In this document: positions 42,536 to 49,707 of the stretch, piece by piece
Layout of the letters: each line of letters opens with the position of its first letter
How positions within the stretch are numbered: the stretch's first letter is position 1
Assembly (NCBI RefSeq): GCF_000571935.1
Contig: NZ_ATAX01000009.1
Location: 17,762 to 81,761, forward strand
Source of the DNA: Ruminococcus flavefaciens 007c
GTDB taxonomy: Bacteria; Bacillota; Clostridia; Oscillospirales; Ruminococcaceae
Length of the DNA stretch: 64,000 nucleotides
Direction: 5' to 3'
Position numbers and translations under genes: made by a program
Notes under the pieces: generated by a model
Told to the model about the DNA's origin: nothing
Database searches by the model: none
The model's input: only the letters and a program-made list of their open reading frames with translations

Positions 42536-43687
42536 TTACATTTTTTTCAGATACTCATCGATCGGGACAATATCATCTTTCGTTGTGGAAACATATGTAT
42601 AGTATGCAAGGATATTTGAAGCATCCACTGCATTTATCTGACCGTCATCATTAACATCAGCCGCAAGCTTCTGCTCTTCGGTATATTCTCCGTTCTGATT
42701 TGTGGAGATACGCGCATAATATGCAAGAACCGAGGAAGCATCAACAGCGTCCACCTGACCATCATTGTTTACATCACCAAGATTGACGGTTTTCTCCCAG
42801 ACAGCGTGCAGTGTATGATCTTTATCCATTTCTACGGAACTGTTTTCGGTAATATTATCACTATTTGCTGAAACCACACAGAAATCATTTATTGTAAAAT
42901 CTCCGCAAAGCGTATCACTATGGAAATCAACAAAGCAAAAATTCGGATGATAATAGCTTTCGTCAATTTTTACTCGTCCATATATACGATTACCCTCAAT
43001 CGTATAATAAGATTTATCAACATCAACGTCATTGATATCCATTTCAGTTGGCGGAGTATCATTCAGTGATACATCAAAAATAACAGTACTTCCTACAGGG
43101 AACATACTTATACTTGTAGAGAAGAAGCTTCCGGGTGAAAGACGGACTATATAATATCCATAATCATCAAAAAAGCTTTTTTTATAGCTAACACCTTCGC
43201 CAATAACCCAGCCTCTGAAAGTATAACCATCACGCTTGGGTGTTGGTAATTCACCGTAAACATCTCCAACGCTTACTTCTTTAGACTCCGTTGAAACGGT
43301 ACCTTCGCCCGGATCAAATGATATTAATATCTTATTTACTGTTGTAGTTGTGGTGGTGGTAGTAGTCGTAGTAGTTGTGGTGGTTGTAGTTGTAGTCGTC
43401 GTTGTCGTAGTAGTCGTCGTTGTCGTAGTAGTCGTTGTAGTTGTAGTTGTAGTCGTCGTTGTCGTAGTCGTCGTTGTCGTAGTCGTTGTTGTTGTAGTAG
43501 TTGTGGTGGTTGTAGTAGTTGTTGTCGTAGTCGTAGTAGTTGTAGTAGTTGTGGTTGTCGTAGTAGTTGTTGTGGTAGTCAGATCAATTCTGAGTTCTCC
43601 GCTTTCATCAACCGATACATCGCCGTTCTTACCGATATTGGATAAGTATTGCTCCGCAGACTTGGCATCAACATATTTCGCCAGATC
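42536..43687 (-). CDS. C-terminal portion of a split dockerin protein (after an in-frame TAG): Thr80 linker, Flg_new-type repeat, dockerin
   Basis: This 383-codon stretch is open and in the same frame as the gene upstream, separated from it only by the TAG at 43688-43690. It starts DLAKYVDAKSAEQYLSNIG without any ATG near; the first Met is at 43105. Then come 80 consecutive Thr codons (43579-43340), a Listeria-Bacteroides (Flg_new) repeat (ISFDPGEGTV, GELPTPKRDGYTFRGW), and a dockerin with loops GDVNNDGQVDAVDASSV and ADVNDDGQINAVDASNI ending LKKM. The coding quality downstream is intact. Either a nonsense mutation, a sequencing error, or suppressed amber termination explains this. No ribosome binding site justifies translation from 43105 alone. 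Confidence 0.7.
   Translation of the reverse strand, partial: DLAKYVDAKSAEQYLSNIGKNGDVSVDESGELRIDLTTTTTTTTTTTTTTTTTTTTTTTTTTTTTTTTTTTTTTTTTTTTTTTTTTTTTTTTTTTTTTTTTTTTTTTTTTTTTTTTVNKILISFDPGEGTVSTESKEVSVGDVYGELPTPKRDGYTFRGWVIGEGVSYKKSFFDDYGYYIVRLSPGSFFSTSISMFPVGSTVIFDVSLNDTPPTEMDINDVDVDKSYYTIEGNRIYGRVKIDESYYHPNFCFVDFHSDTLCGDFTINDFCVVSANSDNITENSSVEMDKDHTLHAVWEKTVNLGDVNNDGQVDAVDASSVLAYYARISTNQNGEYTEEQKLAADVNDDGQINAVDASNILAYYTYVSTTKDDIVPIDEYLKKM
43340..43579 (-). repeat. Poly-threonine coding tract, 80 ACN codons
   Basis: Every triplet in this 240-base stretch is NGT on the plus strand, hence ACN (Thr) on the coding strand, with all four third bases used. The mixed codons argue for selection at protein level rather than simple slippage. 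The plus strand reads as a meaningless poly-valine ORF. Confidence 0.95.
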
Positions 43688-45838
43688 CTAAGTTATTACA
43701 CCTGAAGCCTCTGAATATACGGTTATATTTGCCTCGGTTATATTTCCTGTTATATTGAACTTTTTACCCTTAGGAACATAGATGCCGCCTTTTTCACCGG
43801 TTATATCGAGTTTGCCCTGAAGATTCAGCTGCATTTTTCCGGTACAATATATGCCATATTCTTTTTCACTCTTTATGCTTCCGCCTGATATATTTATTAT
43901 TCCCTTGGAAGAGGGACTGTAAATACAATCACCTATATCGGAATATATTTCTGTTCCGATAATATTAAGAGTTCCCGCATATTCACTCGGAGTCCATATA
44001 GTTGAGCAGGTATCAACAGTTCTTTCCTTATCTTTACTGATGTTTTCCAATTTTCCACCTATAAGATTTGTAGTTCCCTCGGTTGCTCTAAGTGAAAGCG
44101 GACAGCTGTAGTATGACGTAATAACGCCGTCATAAAAATCGAATGTTCCAGTACTGTTAAGCCTTACGGTTGCATAATCGTTTCCTTTGTCATTACCGTT
44201 TATTGTACCGCCATATACTGACAGTTTACCTGTTACTACAATAAGATTTCCCGAACCATTACTGTTAATAACACCTTTTCCGTCAGTATCTGTGTCTCTG
44301 ATAACAGCTTCACCGCTGACATATATACTGTCAATATTTACAGTATGTCCATTCAGATCAAGGTCAAGATAATCACTGACAGTTATACCTGACGCTGTAA
44401 CATCGCATTCAAGCTTATAATAACCTGATGTCGGAAGGCTCTTTTCATCTGTCCATGAATGAACCGTTCCCTTTTCTTCAAGCTGTTTGAATGCCGTATC
44501 AAGATCATTACATACAGTATCGATCAATTCCTGAGCTGATGAAGCATCATTATTTACCTTTTGGGCATTTTCAAGAGCTGTCTTAAGCGCAGCAACACTT
44601 TCCTTGGTATACGTTTCTATCTTCTCATCTTCGATCAGTTCCTGAACAGAGCTTATCAGAGCTGCAAGCTTTTCTTTATCCGGATATGCGGGTATAGAGT
44701 ATTCTGTCAGTTTACCTTTGCTGAGCTTGGCAATATTCAGCAGATTATCGCTGCCAACATAAAGTACATACTGATCGGCACCTGATACTGTGGTTCTGAT
44801 CCTTTTATAATTGCCGACAGGTGTTTTTACAGCAATATCATTAACAAATTTTCCATCCTGATAGAATACCAGCGAAGTATCATCTATTGCTGCATAGTAT
44901 ATTTTATTATTAGTGTCTTTAGTAAGATCAGCAGCAGTATTACCGAATTCAATTTCGCTTCCTTCTAAAAGCGAGGCTGTACTCTTATCATCTTCAACAC
45001 TGGTTTTGATGATTTTATATTTGCCGTCAATATGTATCAATGTATAAGTATCCGTCCCTATACCGCAGTTTTCACAGACTTTAAGAGAATGATAGTTTTC
45101 ATTATAAGCTGTACTTCCTTTTGAAGAAGCAAAACCTGCTTCATAGCTCTTATCCGATCCGCCCATCCACTTTGACCATGAATACAGCCAGTAAGCAATA
45201 TTATATCCATTATCATTTAATGTCAAAACGGGTGTTGAAGCATATGATCTGTCTCCGTCAGGTGATGAAAACCAACCTGTTCCGCTGACAATGACCTTTT
45301 TTTCAAATTCACCTGTTTCATTCGTAGCATACATAAGATCGGCATCATGATAATAATCATCTTCTGCGCCCTGTGAATCCATATATGCAATATGGACATA
45401 TCCCTTATTATCCACTTCAATGTCGGGAGATGTCAGTACACCCTCTTTTTCATTACAGTCATTTGAGGTAATAATCACAACATCAGACCATCCGTTTTTA
45501 GTCATGGATGTATAAGCAATGTCACCGTCTGCATTAACATAAGCAATATGTGCAGTACTCTTGACAAGCGTCATCGCTGCATCAGTAGAAGCAGGCGCCT
45601 CTTTACCCACAGGCTGCTCATCCCAGCTGTTGTCAGCGGGGTTATATATGCCATAATACAACTCACCGCCGGCGGTATCAATTCCCTTTAAAAAAAGAAC
45701 GGCAATATTTCCGTCAGGAAGAGCCTCAGCATCCATTAACCATCGTACCGGAACCCCCTCGGCATTAGCTTTTGCCGCAGGAAGCAATGTCAGACAAAAG
45801 ACCAGTGACATAATCAGGCTGAGAATTCTTTTTTTCAT
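43688..45838 (-). CDS. Secreted beta-propeller-like/FIVAR/beta-helix protein, N-terminal part of a TAG-split gene
   Basis: 716 codons up to TAG. The start at 45838 has AAAGGGGG upstream and gives a signal peptide MKKRILSLIMSLVFCLTLLP. Residues about 30-370 look like a propeller fold with repeated HIAYVNADGDIAYTS- and HIAYMDSQG-like strands. About 395-460 is a FIVAR-like helical repeat (LKTALENAQKVNNDASSAQE). About 480-716 is a right-handed beta-helix type region with short parallel strands (GGTINGNDKGNDYATVRLN). It probably binds or cleaves polysaccharide, but no active site is evident. The reading frame continues into a dockerin after the stop, so the intended protein is about 1,100 residues. 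Confidence 0.83.
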   Translation of the reverse strand: MKKRILSLIMSLVFCLTLLPAAKANAEGVPVRWLMDAEALPDGNIAVLFLKGIDTAGGELYYGIYNPADNSWDEQPVGKEAPASTDAAMTLVKSTAHIAYVNADGDIAYTSMTKNGWSDVVIITSNDCNEKEGVLTSPDIEVDNKGYVHIAYMDSQGAEDDYYHDADLMYATNETGEFEKKVIVSGTGWFSSPDGDRSYASTPVLTLNDNGYNIAYWLYSWSKWMGGSDKSYEAGFASSKGSTAYNENYHSLKVCENCGIGTDTYTLIHIDGKYKIIKTSVEDDKSTASLLEGSEIEFGNTAADLTKDTNNKIYYAAIDDTSLVFYQDGKFVNDIAVKTPVGNYKRIRTTVSGADQYVLYVGSDNLLNIAKLSKGKLTEYSIPAYPDKEKLAALISSVQELIEDEKIETYTKESVAALKTALENAQKVNNDASSAQELIDTVCNDLDTAFKQLEEKGTVHSWTDEKSLPTSGYYKLECDVTASGITVSDYLDLDLNGHTVNIDSIYVSGEAVIRDTDTDGKGVINSNGSGNLIVVTGKLSVYGGTINGNDKGNDYATVRLNSTGTFDFYDGVITSYYSCPLSLRATEGTTNLIGGKLENISKDKERTVDTCSTIWTPSEYAGTLNIIGTEIYSDIGDCIYSPSSKGIINISGGSIKSEKEYGIYCTGKMQLNLQGKLDITGEKGGIYVPKGKKFNITGNITEANITVYSEASGVIT

Positions 45839-46184
45839 TGTACAGACCCCCTTTAAAATAGCTGCTTCAATTTTATTCATTCGCACTTAATAACGAACAG
45901 TATAAATACTTCGGCAGACATAATATAAAAACACAGCTCTACTCCGAGGTGAATACTGTACTTTATCAACTTATCACTCCGGAAAACCACAGCAACAATA
46001 TGTATATGTGATATTTCGCCTATGTCATTTCTCCCCCGAGCAACTAAACACAGTTTCTGTATTAAAATAATTCTATCACACTTTCAACATTATATCAATT
46101 CATAATTGTTATATTCTGTAAACATTCTATTAATTTTTTGTGCTGTTTTCACATTTTTGATGCAATGCGTTAAAAATATAAAAA

Positions 46185-46215
46185 ATCCTGAAAGCATTGT
46201 ATCTGCTTTCAGGAT
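46185..46215 (-). terminator. Terminator of the small Cys-rich protein gene
   Basis: ATCCTGAAAGCA pairs with TGCTTTCAGGAT, a 12-bp perfect stem followed by TTTTTATATTTTTA on the minus strand. It lies in the 429-base gap 45839-46267, in which I see no gene and no clear promoter for the gene at 45838. Confidence 0.9.
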
Positions 46216-46267
46216 CTGAATCTACATATTTAATGGCCGCTTCGTTGTTATATTTGAACAATGATTT

Positions 46268-46540
46268 TTACCAAATACACTTTCTGCTTGTTTCATGGTA
46301 ATCATAAAAACCACCGCAGCAAGAACATATTCTTTCCGTATATGTTACTCTCCAATAATTCTTTTTGTTTCCTTCATTAGCATAACCATATCTTGTTCTG
46401 GTACCGTACTCCAAGTGATAGCCATGCGGATGCGGGTCACTTGGCTTACATGAATATGCTAAAGCATTAGCAGCTGAGCAAGTACCAAGGAGCGTGAGTG
46501 CAATTGTTGCAGTTAAGAGTTTTTTTACGACCTTTTTCAT
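46268..46540 (-). CDS. Small secreted cysteine-containing protein of unknown function
   Basis: 90-residue exported protein. A Lys-rich N-terminus and hydrophobic stretch (about 1-29) form a signal peptide, leaving a mature peptide of about 60 residues. That part has four Cys (SCKPSDPHPH, RICSCCGGFY, SRKCIW), several His and Tyr, and a C-terminal Trp. The Cys pattern CSCC and paired aromatic residues suggest disulfides or metal binding. No family is recognised. It has a full promoter (46594-46622) with a leader hairpin and its own terminator, so it is a real single gene. It could be a bacteriocin-like or signalling peptide, but nothing nearby (no transporter or immunity gene) supports that. 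Confidence 0.75.
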   Translation of the reverse strand: MKKVVKKLLTATIALTLLGTCSAANALAYSCKPSDPHPHGYHLEYGTRTRYGYANEGNKKNYWRVTYTERICSCCGGFYDYHETSRKCIW

Positions 46541-46566
46541 TTTTTACCAACTTTCATAGTTTATTT

Positions 46567-46622
46567 AAAGTCTTTGCAAGACTTTATATATAAATTATAC
46601 GTTTTAAGCAAGAAAATGTCAA
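46567..46622 (-). promoter_or_regulatory. Promoter and leader hairpin of the small Cys-rich gene
   Basis: Minus strand: TTGACA (46622-46617), 17-base spacer, TATAAT (46599-46594). AAAGTCTT/AAGACTTT forms a hairpin (46567-46585) in the leader. The gap up to the tRNA (46541-46891) otherwise contains only AT-rich DNA and a tRNA-Thr terminator. Confidence 0.72.
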
Positions 46623-46842
46623 TACCATTTTAGAATTTTTTAAATTAAACCGTATAAAAACCATGACTATTAATCACACAGAAGTATTTACACGCCGTAC
46701 AAGCAGCGGATGAACTCAAACAGCATGTAGTATAAAAAACAGAGGCTCTCCTGTATTTGGAAAGTTTCTCCTTTTTTGCTTCTTTTTATAGCTTTTTGTA
46801 ACTATAATGACAGAATAAGGCTATTTCTATATTTGATAAAAT

Positions 46843-46878
46843 AAATAAGCGTTCTCCCTTATCAGGAAAACGCCTATT
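46843..46878 (-). terminator. Terminator after tRNA-Thr
   Basis: AAATAGGCGTTTTCC pairs with GGGAGAACGCTTATTT (small mismatch), followed by ATTTTA on the minus strand. Confidence 0.7.
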
Positions 46879-46891
46879 TACCGTTATTTGC

Positions 46892-46967
46892 TTGGAGCTG
46901 ATGATCGGACTTGAACCGACGACCTACGCCTTACCAAGGCGTTGCGCTACCGACTGTGCCACATCAG
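46892..46967 (-). tRNA. tRNA-Thr (anticodon GGT)
   Basis: 76 bases including an encoded CCA end. The acceptor stem is GCTGATG/CATCAGC, the anticodon stem ACGCC/GGCGT encloses the loop TTGGTAA (anticodon GGT), and the T arm GTCGGTTCAAGTCCGAT has the TTCAA loop. Its promoter is at 46982-47010. Confidence 0.96.
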
Positions 46968-46981
46968 CACCAACAAATAAT

Positions 46982-47010
46982 ATTATACAACAACGGGGAG
47001 TAAAAGTCAA
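46982..47010 (-). promoter_or_regulatory. Promoter of tRNA-Thr
   Basis: Minus strand: TTGACT (47010-47005), 17-base spacer, TATAAT (46987-46982). Confidence 0.8.
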
Positions 47011-47071
47011 GAGGAAGATATATTATTTTTTATGTTAATCAAAAAAATCCGAAATTTTTTTCAAAAAAAGC

Positions 47072-47100
47072 TTGACAAGCGTTTTAATTTCTGATATAAT
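47072..47100 (+). promoter_or_regulatory. Promoter of tRNA-Leu
   Basis: TTGACA, 17-base spacer, TATAAT: perfect consensus. Confidence 0.85.
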
Positions 47101-47128
47101 ATTAAAGCAGTCACGAAAAAACTGTAAT

Positions 47129-47213
47129 GCGAGTGTGCTGGAATAGGCAGACAGGCACGTTTGAGGGGCGTGTGTCGAGAGACGTATGGGTTCAAGTCCC
47201 ATTACTCGCACCA
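47129..47213 (+). tRNA. tRNA-Leu (anticodon GAG)
   Basis: 85 bases with an encoded CCA end and the long variable arm expected of Leu. Acceptor GCGAGTG/TACTCGC (one G-U), anticodon stem CACGT/GCGTG with loop TTGAGGG (anticodon GAG), T arm with TTCAAGT. Confidence 0.96.
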
Positions 47214-47216
47214 GGA

Positions 47217-47246
47217 AGCGTTTACCGAAAGGTAAACGCTTTTTTG
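47217..47246 (+). terminator. Terminator of tRNA-Leu
   Basis: AAGCGTTTACC, loop GAAA, GGTAAACGCTT, followed by T. Confidence 0.92.
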
Positions 47247-47368
47247 TTGTCTCCGCGTCAGTATCTTCGCGGATAATTCTGCCATAGCAGTAAAACAGCC
47301 CGCTTCCCCGAACAAAAGTCAGGAAAAAGCGGGCTGTTTCAATTATATACAGAGGAGAGCTGTAACCG

Positions 47369-49282
47369 TTAATTATTGCGAATAGCGGCAAAGAACTGAT
47401 CTGTTGTCATTCCGTAAACTGATGCGTTGACCATTCTGTCATACGAATGTGTCAGTGCAAGCTTAGTGTTATTCATGCTGTATCCATGTTTGGAAATGAG
47501 TGCGGAATACCATGAACCGTCAGAAAGGTTTACATATACGTAATCAGCCTTATCATGAGCTTTTCCGTTTACAAAGTCATTGTCTACATCGTAGATCAGC
47601 AGTCTTGCGTCCCAGCCGTTCCAGCAGGGATCGTTCTTGTCGGAAGCGTCGTTCTTATACTCCATACCGAAGCATACAACAGCATGGCCGGCAGAATCGG
47701 CAGGCATGATCGTAAGAACAGCTGCATCTGCGCCGTAGGTGATATTCTCAGCATAGAGCAGTGCTTCTCTGTCAAATACATACTGAGAATTAACGTAATT
47801 ATATGTCTGATAATCAAAAGCTCTTCCGATTTCAACTAAAGTGTTTGCCCATACAGTTGTGGCATAAGACTTGACAGAGTATGGAATAGGATTGCCTGTA
47901 TTAGTATGTACATCACGGAGCTTGTTATATCCCGGGGCATATTCAGATACCGAAAGATATCCCGATGAAGTCAGTGCACTGACAGCTGCCATACCTGCGC
48001 AGATACCGTGGAACTTTGTATTATTGTAGCCGTTTGCATAAGGCTCATGTTTATTCTCAAAATGATAATACGGATAACCGTCTGCACGGAATACTCCCCA
48101 GCTGATACCGGTATTAGCTTTGTACCACTCATAATCGGTATAGCGTGTTGACGCATAGGAAGCAGCATCGCTGGTATTCTTGTATGTCATCTGCTGAGAT
48201 GCAGCGTATCCTTTAACATTGCTGTTATTTGAGCTTCCCCATAAGATAAAATTACTCTTTTTTCCTGTATAATTACGCATATGATCATAGCCCAGTGCTT
48301 CCGAACCGATCCATACATAATCATTCTTGCACGCAAAATATCTCATAGGATCACAGCCGTAAAATGCACGGGTTCCGATCCAGTAAAGATTATTGCCTGT
48401 AAAGACTGTTCTCAGTGAATGGCAGTCCTCGAAAGCGTGTTCGCCTATGCTTGTTGCATTTGAAACGTCGATCTTCCTGATACCGTTAACATTATGGAAC
48501 GCATAATTACCGATATTCTGTACAGTTGAAGGCAGCTTTATAATACATTCGGTATTGCGGTCCGAGCTGCTGTACTCAAAAGCATTCTCGGGTATACTTG
48601 TAATAGACGATTCCGAGAGATCAACTTTTTTAAGATTATAGCATTCAGCAAAAGACATTTTGGACATAGTTTCAAGATTCGGCATATAGATCTCTTCAAG
48701 ACCGCTGCAGCCTCTGAACGCCATTCTGCCCACATTTTTAACATTCCTGAAAGTACTGCCGCCAAAATAAGCATTTTCGCAGTTCCTGAAAGCATGATTG
48801 CCAATACTTGTTAAAAGCATATCACCATTTCCGTTTATTGCAGAACCTGAAAAATACTTTAAATTTGTACATCCCATAAAAGCTGAGTTACCTATTTCGG
48901 TAATATATCTCGGTAAGCTCACCGAGTTCAATCTGGTCTGATCTCTGAACGCATCATCCCAGACCTTATCTACCTGATACTGATAATTTCCGTTAGTATA
49001 TGTTTCGGGAACATAAATATTTACGCTGTCCTTATATGTTGTACAGCCGATGACCTGACAGGTAGTTCCTCTGAGATCGGGGATACCGAAATAAAGAGTG
49101 TAGCCCTCGGAAGGATTATCGAGGCTGTACCCATAATGTGTTCCCGAATGAACATCTGATGCTGCTGATGCAACTATCGGATTAACGCTTACGCCTGTAA
49201 AAACATAGCCTGTACTGAGCGGAGCGCAGAATGCTGCCGCAGTACATAAGATCGCAATGCTTCGTTTGATTTTGTTATTCAT
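47369..49282 (-). CDS. Secreted LRR_5 protein with cysteine-peptidase-like C-terminal domain
   Basis: 637-residue exported protein. The start at 49282 has AAGGAGA upstream and yields a signal peptide (about 1-35). BspA-type leucine-rich repeats span about 90-370 (LNSVSLPRYITEIGNSAFMG and similar units). A C-terminal domain (about 415-637) has Cys in FHGICAGMAAVSAL and His in SAGHAVVCFGME, then Asp in IYDVDND, giving a papain-like set; the placement is suggestive, not proven. There is no dockerin, unlike the other LRR proteins here, so it may be freely secreted or held otherwise. It is controlled by a promoter with four 21-bp repeats. An ORF extension to 49402 has no ribosome binding site. Confidence 0.85.
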   Translation of the reverse strand: MNNKIKRSIAILCTAAAFCAPLSTGYVFTGVSVNPIVASAASDVHSGTHYGYSLDNPSEGYTLYFGIPDLRGTTCQVIGCTTYKDSVNIYVPETYTNGNYQYQVDKVWDDAFRDQTRLNSVSLPRYITEIGNSAFMGCTNLKYFSGSAINGNGDMLLTSIGNHAFRNCENAYFGGSTFRNVKNVGRMAFRGCSGLEEIYMPNLETMSKMSFAECYNLKKVDLSESSITSIPENAFEYSSSDRNTECIIKLPSTVQNIGNYAFHNVNGIRKIDVSNATSIGEHAFEDCHSLRTVFTGNNLYWIGTRAFYGCDPMRYFACKNDYVWIGSEALGYDHMRNYTGKKSNFILWGSSNNSNVKGYAASQQMTYKNTSDAASYASTRYTDYEWYKANTGISWGVFRADGYPYYHFENKHEPYANGYNNTKFHGICAGMAAVSALTSSGYLSVSEYAPGYNKLRDVHTNTGNPIPYSVKSYATTVWANTLVEIGRAFDYQTYNYVNSQYVFDREALLYAENITYGADAAVLTIMPADSAGHAVVCFGMEYKNDASDKNDPCWNGWDARLLIYDVDNDFVNGKAHDKADYVYVNLSDGSWYSALISKHGYSMNNTKLALTHSYDRMVNASVYGMTTDQFFAAIRNN

Positions 49283-49425
49283 ATTTTTTATTCTCCTTAT
49301 TGTGTTTTTTATTAAAGCCGGAAAACAGTGTGCACTCCTGCCGCCGACTAAAATGAGTCTGTTATATGATATGATACTGCTACCGGTATGATAATTGTCC
49401 AAACCGTTTAACGATTATATGCATC

Positions 49426-49454
49426 ATTATACAGGCAATCCTGCCGTTAGTCAA
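49426..49454 (-). promoter_or_regulatory. Promoter of the LRR/cysteine-peptidase-like gene
   Basis: Minus strand: TTGACT (49454-49449), 17-base spacer, TATAAT (49431-49426). The first repeat core begins 12 bases from the -35 box, the same as at 29.2 kb. Confidence 0.78.
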
Positions 49455-49465
49455 CAGATTTAAGA

Positions 49466-49537
49466 TAAGCTGTAAAAAAACGGGGGTAAGTTGCATTTTA
49501 GAGGGGGTAAGTTGCATTTTCAGCGGCATAAGCTACA
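49466..49537. repeat. Four direct repeats, 21-bp period (putative activator sites)
   Basis: The core TAAG(T/C)T(G/A)CA starts at 49466, 49487, 49508 and 49529, exactly 21 bases apart. The two middle copies are GGTAAGTTGCATTTT. They lie in the 425-base divergent gap 49283-49707. Confidence 0.8.
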
Positions 49538-49603
49538 GAAAATTTTACATCTCACATTAATCGAAAACTCTCTAATATACACAGTGAACTCTTCATGTCA
49601 GGT

Positions 49604-49632
49604 TTGCAATTATTATCATTCTGTGATATAAT
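49604..49632 (+). promoter_or_regulatory. Promoter of fbp
   Basis: TTGCAA, 17-base spacer, TATAAT, about 75 bases before the start codon. Confidence 0.72.
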
Positions 49633-49707
49633 GAATGAAGTTCATATGATATGATTTTCATAAACTGTAGCTGACGTAAAACAAAAAGCTCTGAACGGAG
49701 TGATAAT

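Noticed and set aside
43688..43690. Pyrrolysine or selenocysteine read at the in-frame stop
   Set aside because: The codon is TAG, not TGA, and no pyl genes or suppressor tRNA are in the window; a mutation or sequencing error is simpler, though suppression cannot be excluded.
43350..43691. Plus-strand ORF reading as more than 70 consecutive valines
   Set aside because: It is the complement of the poly-threonine codons of the minus-strand dockerin protein; no ribosome binding site and no sensible protein.
47035..47391. Minus-strand ORF of 118 codons across the tRNA-Leu gene
   Set aside because: Its middle is the antisense translation of the tRNA-Leu gene, a well-known false ORF; it also overlaps the tRNA promoter and terminator.
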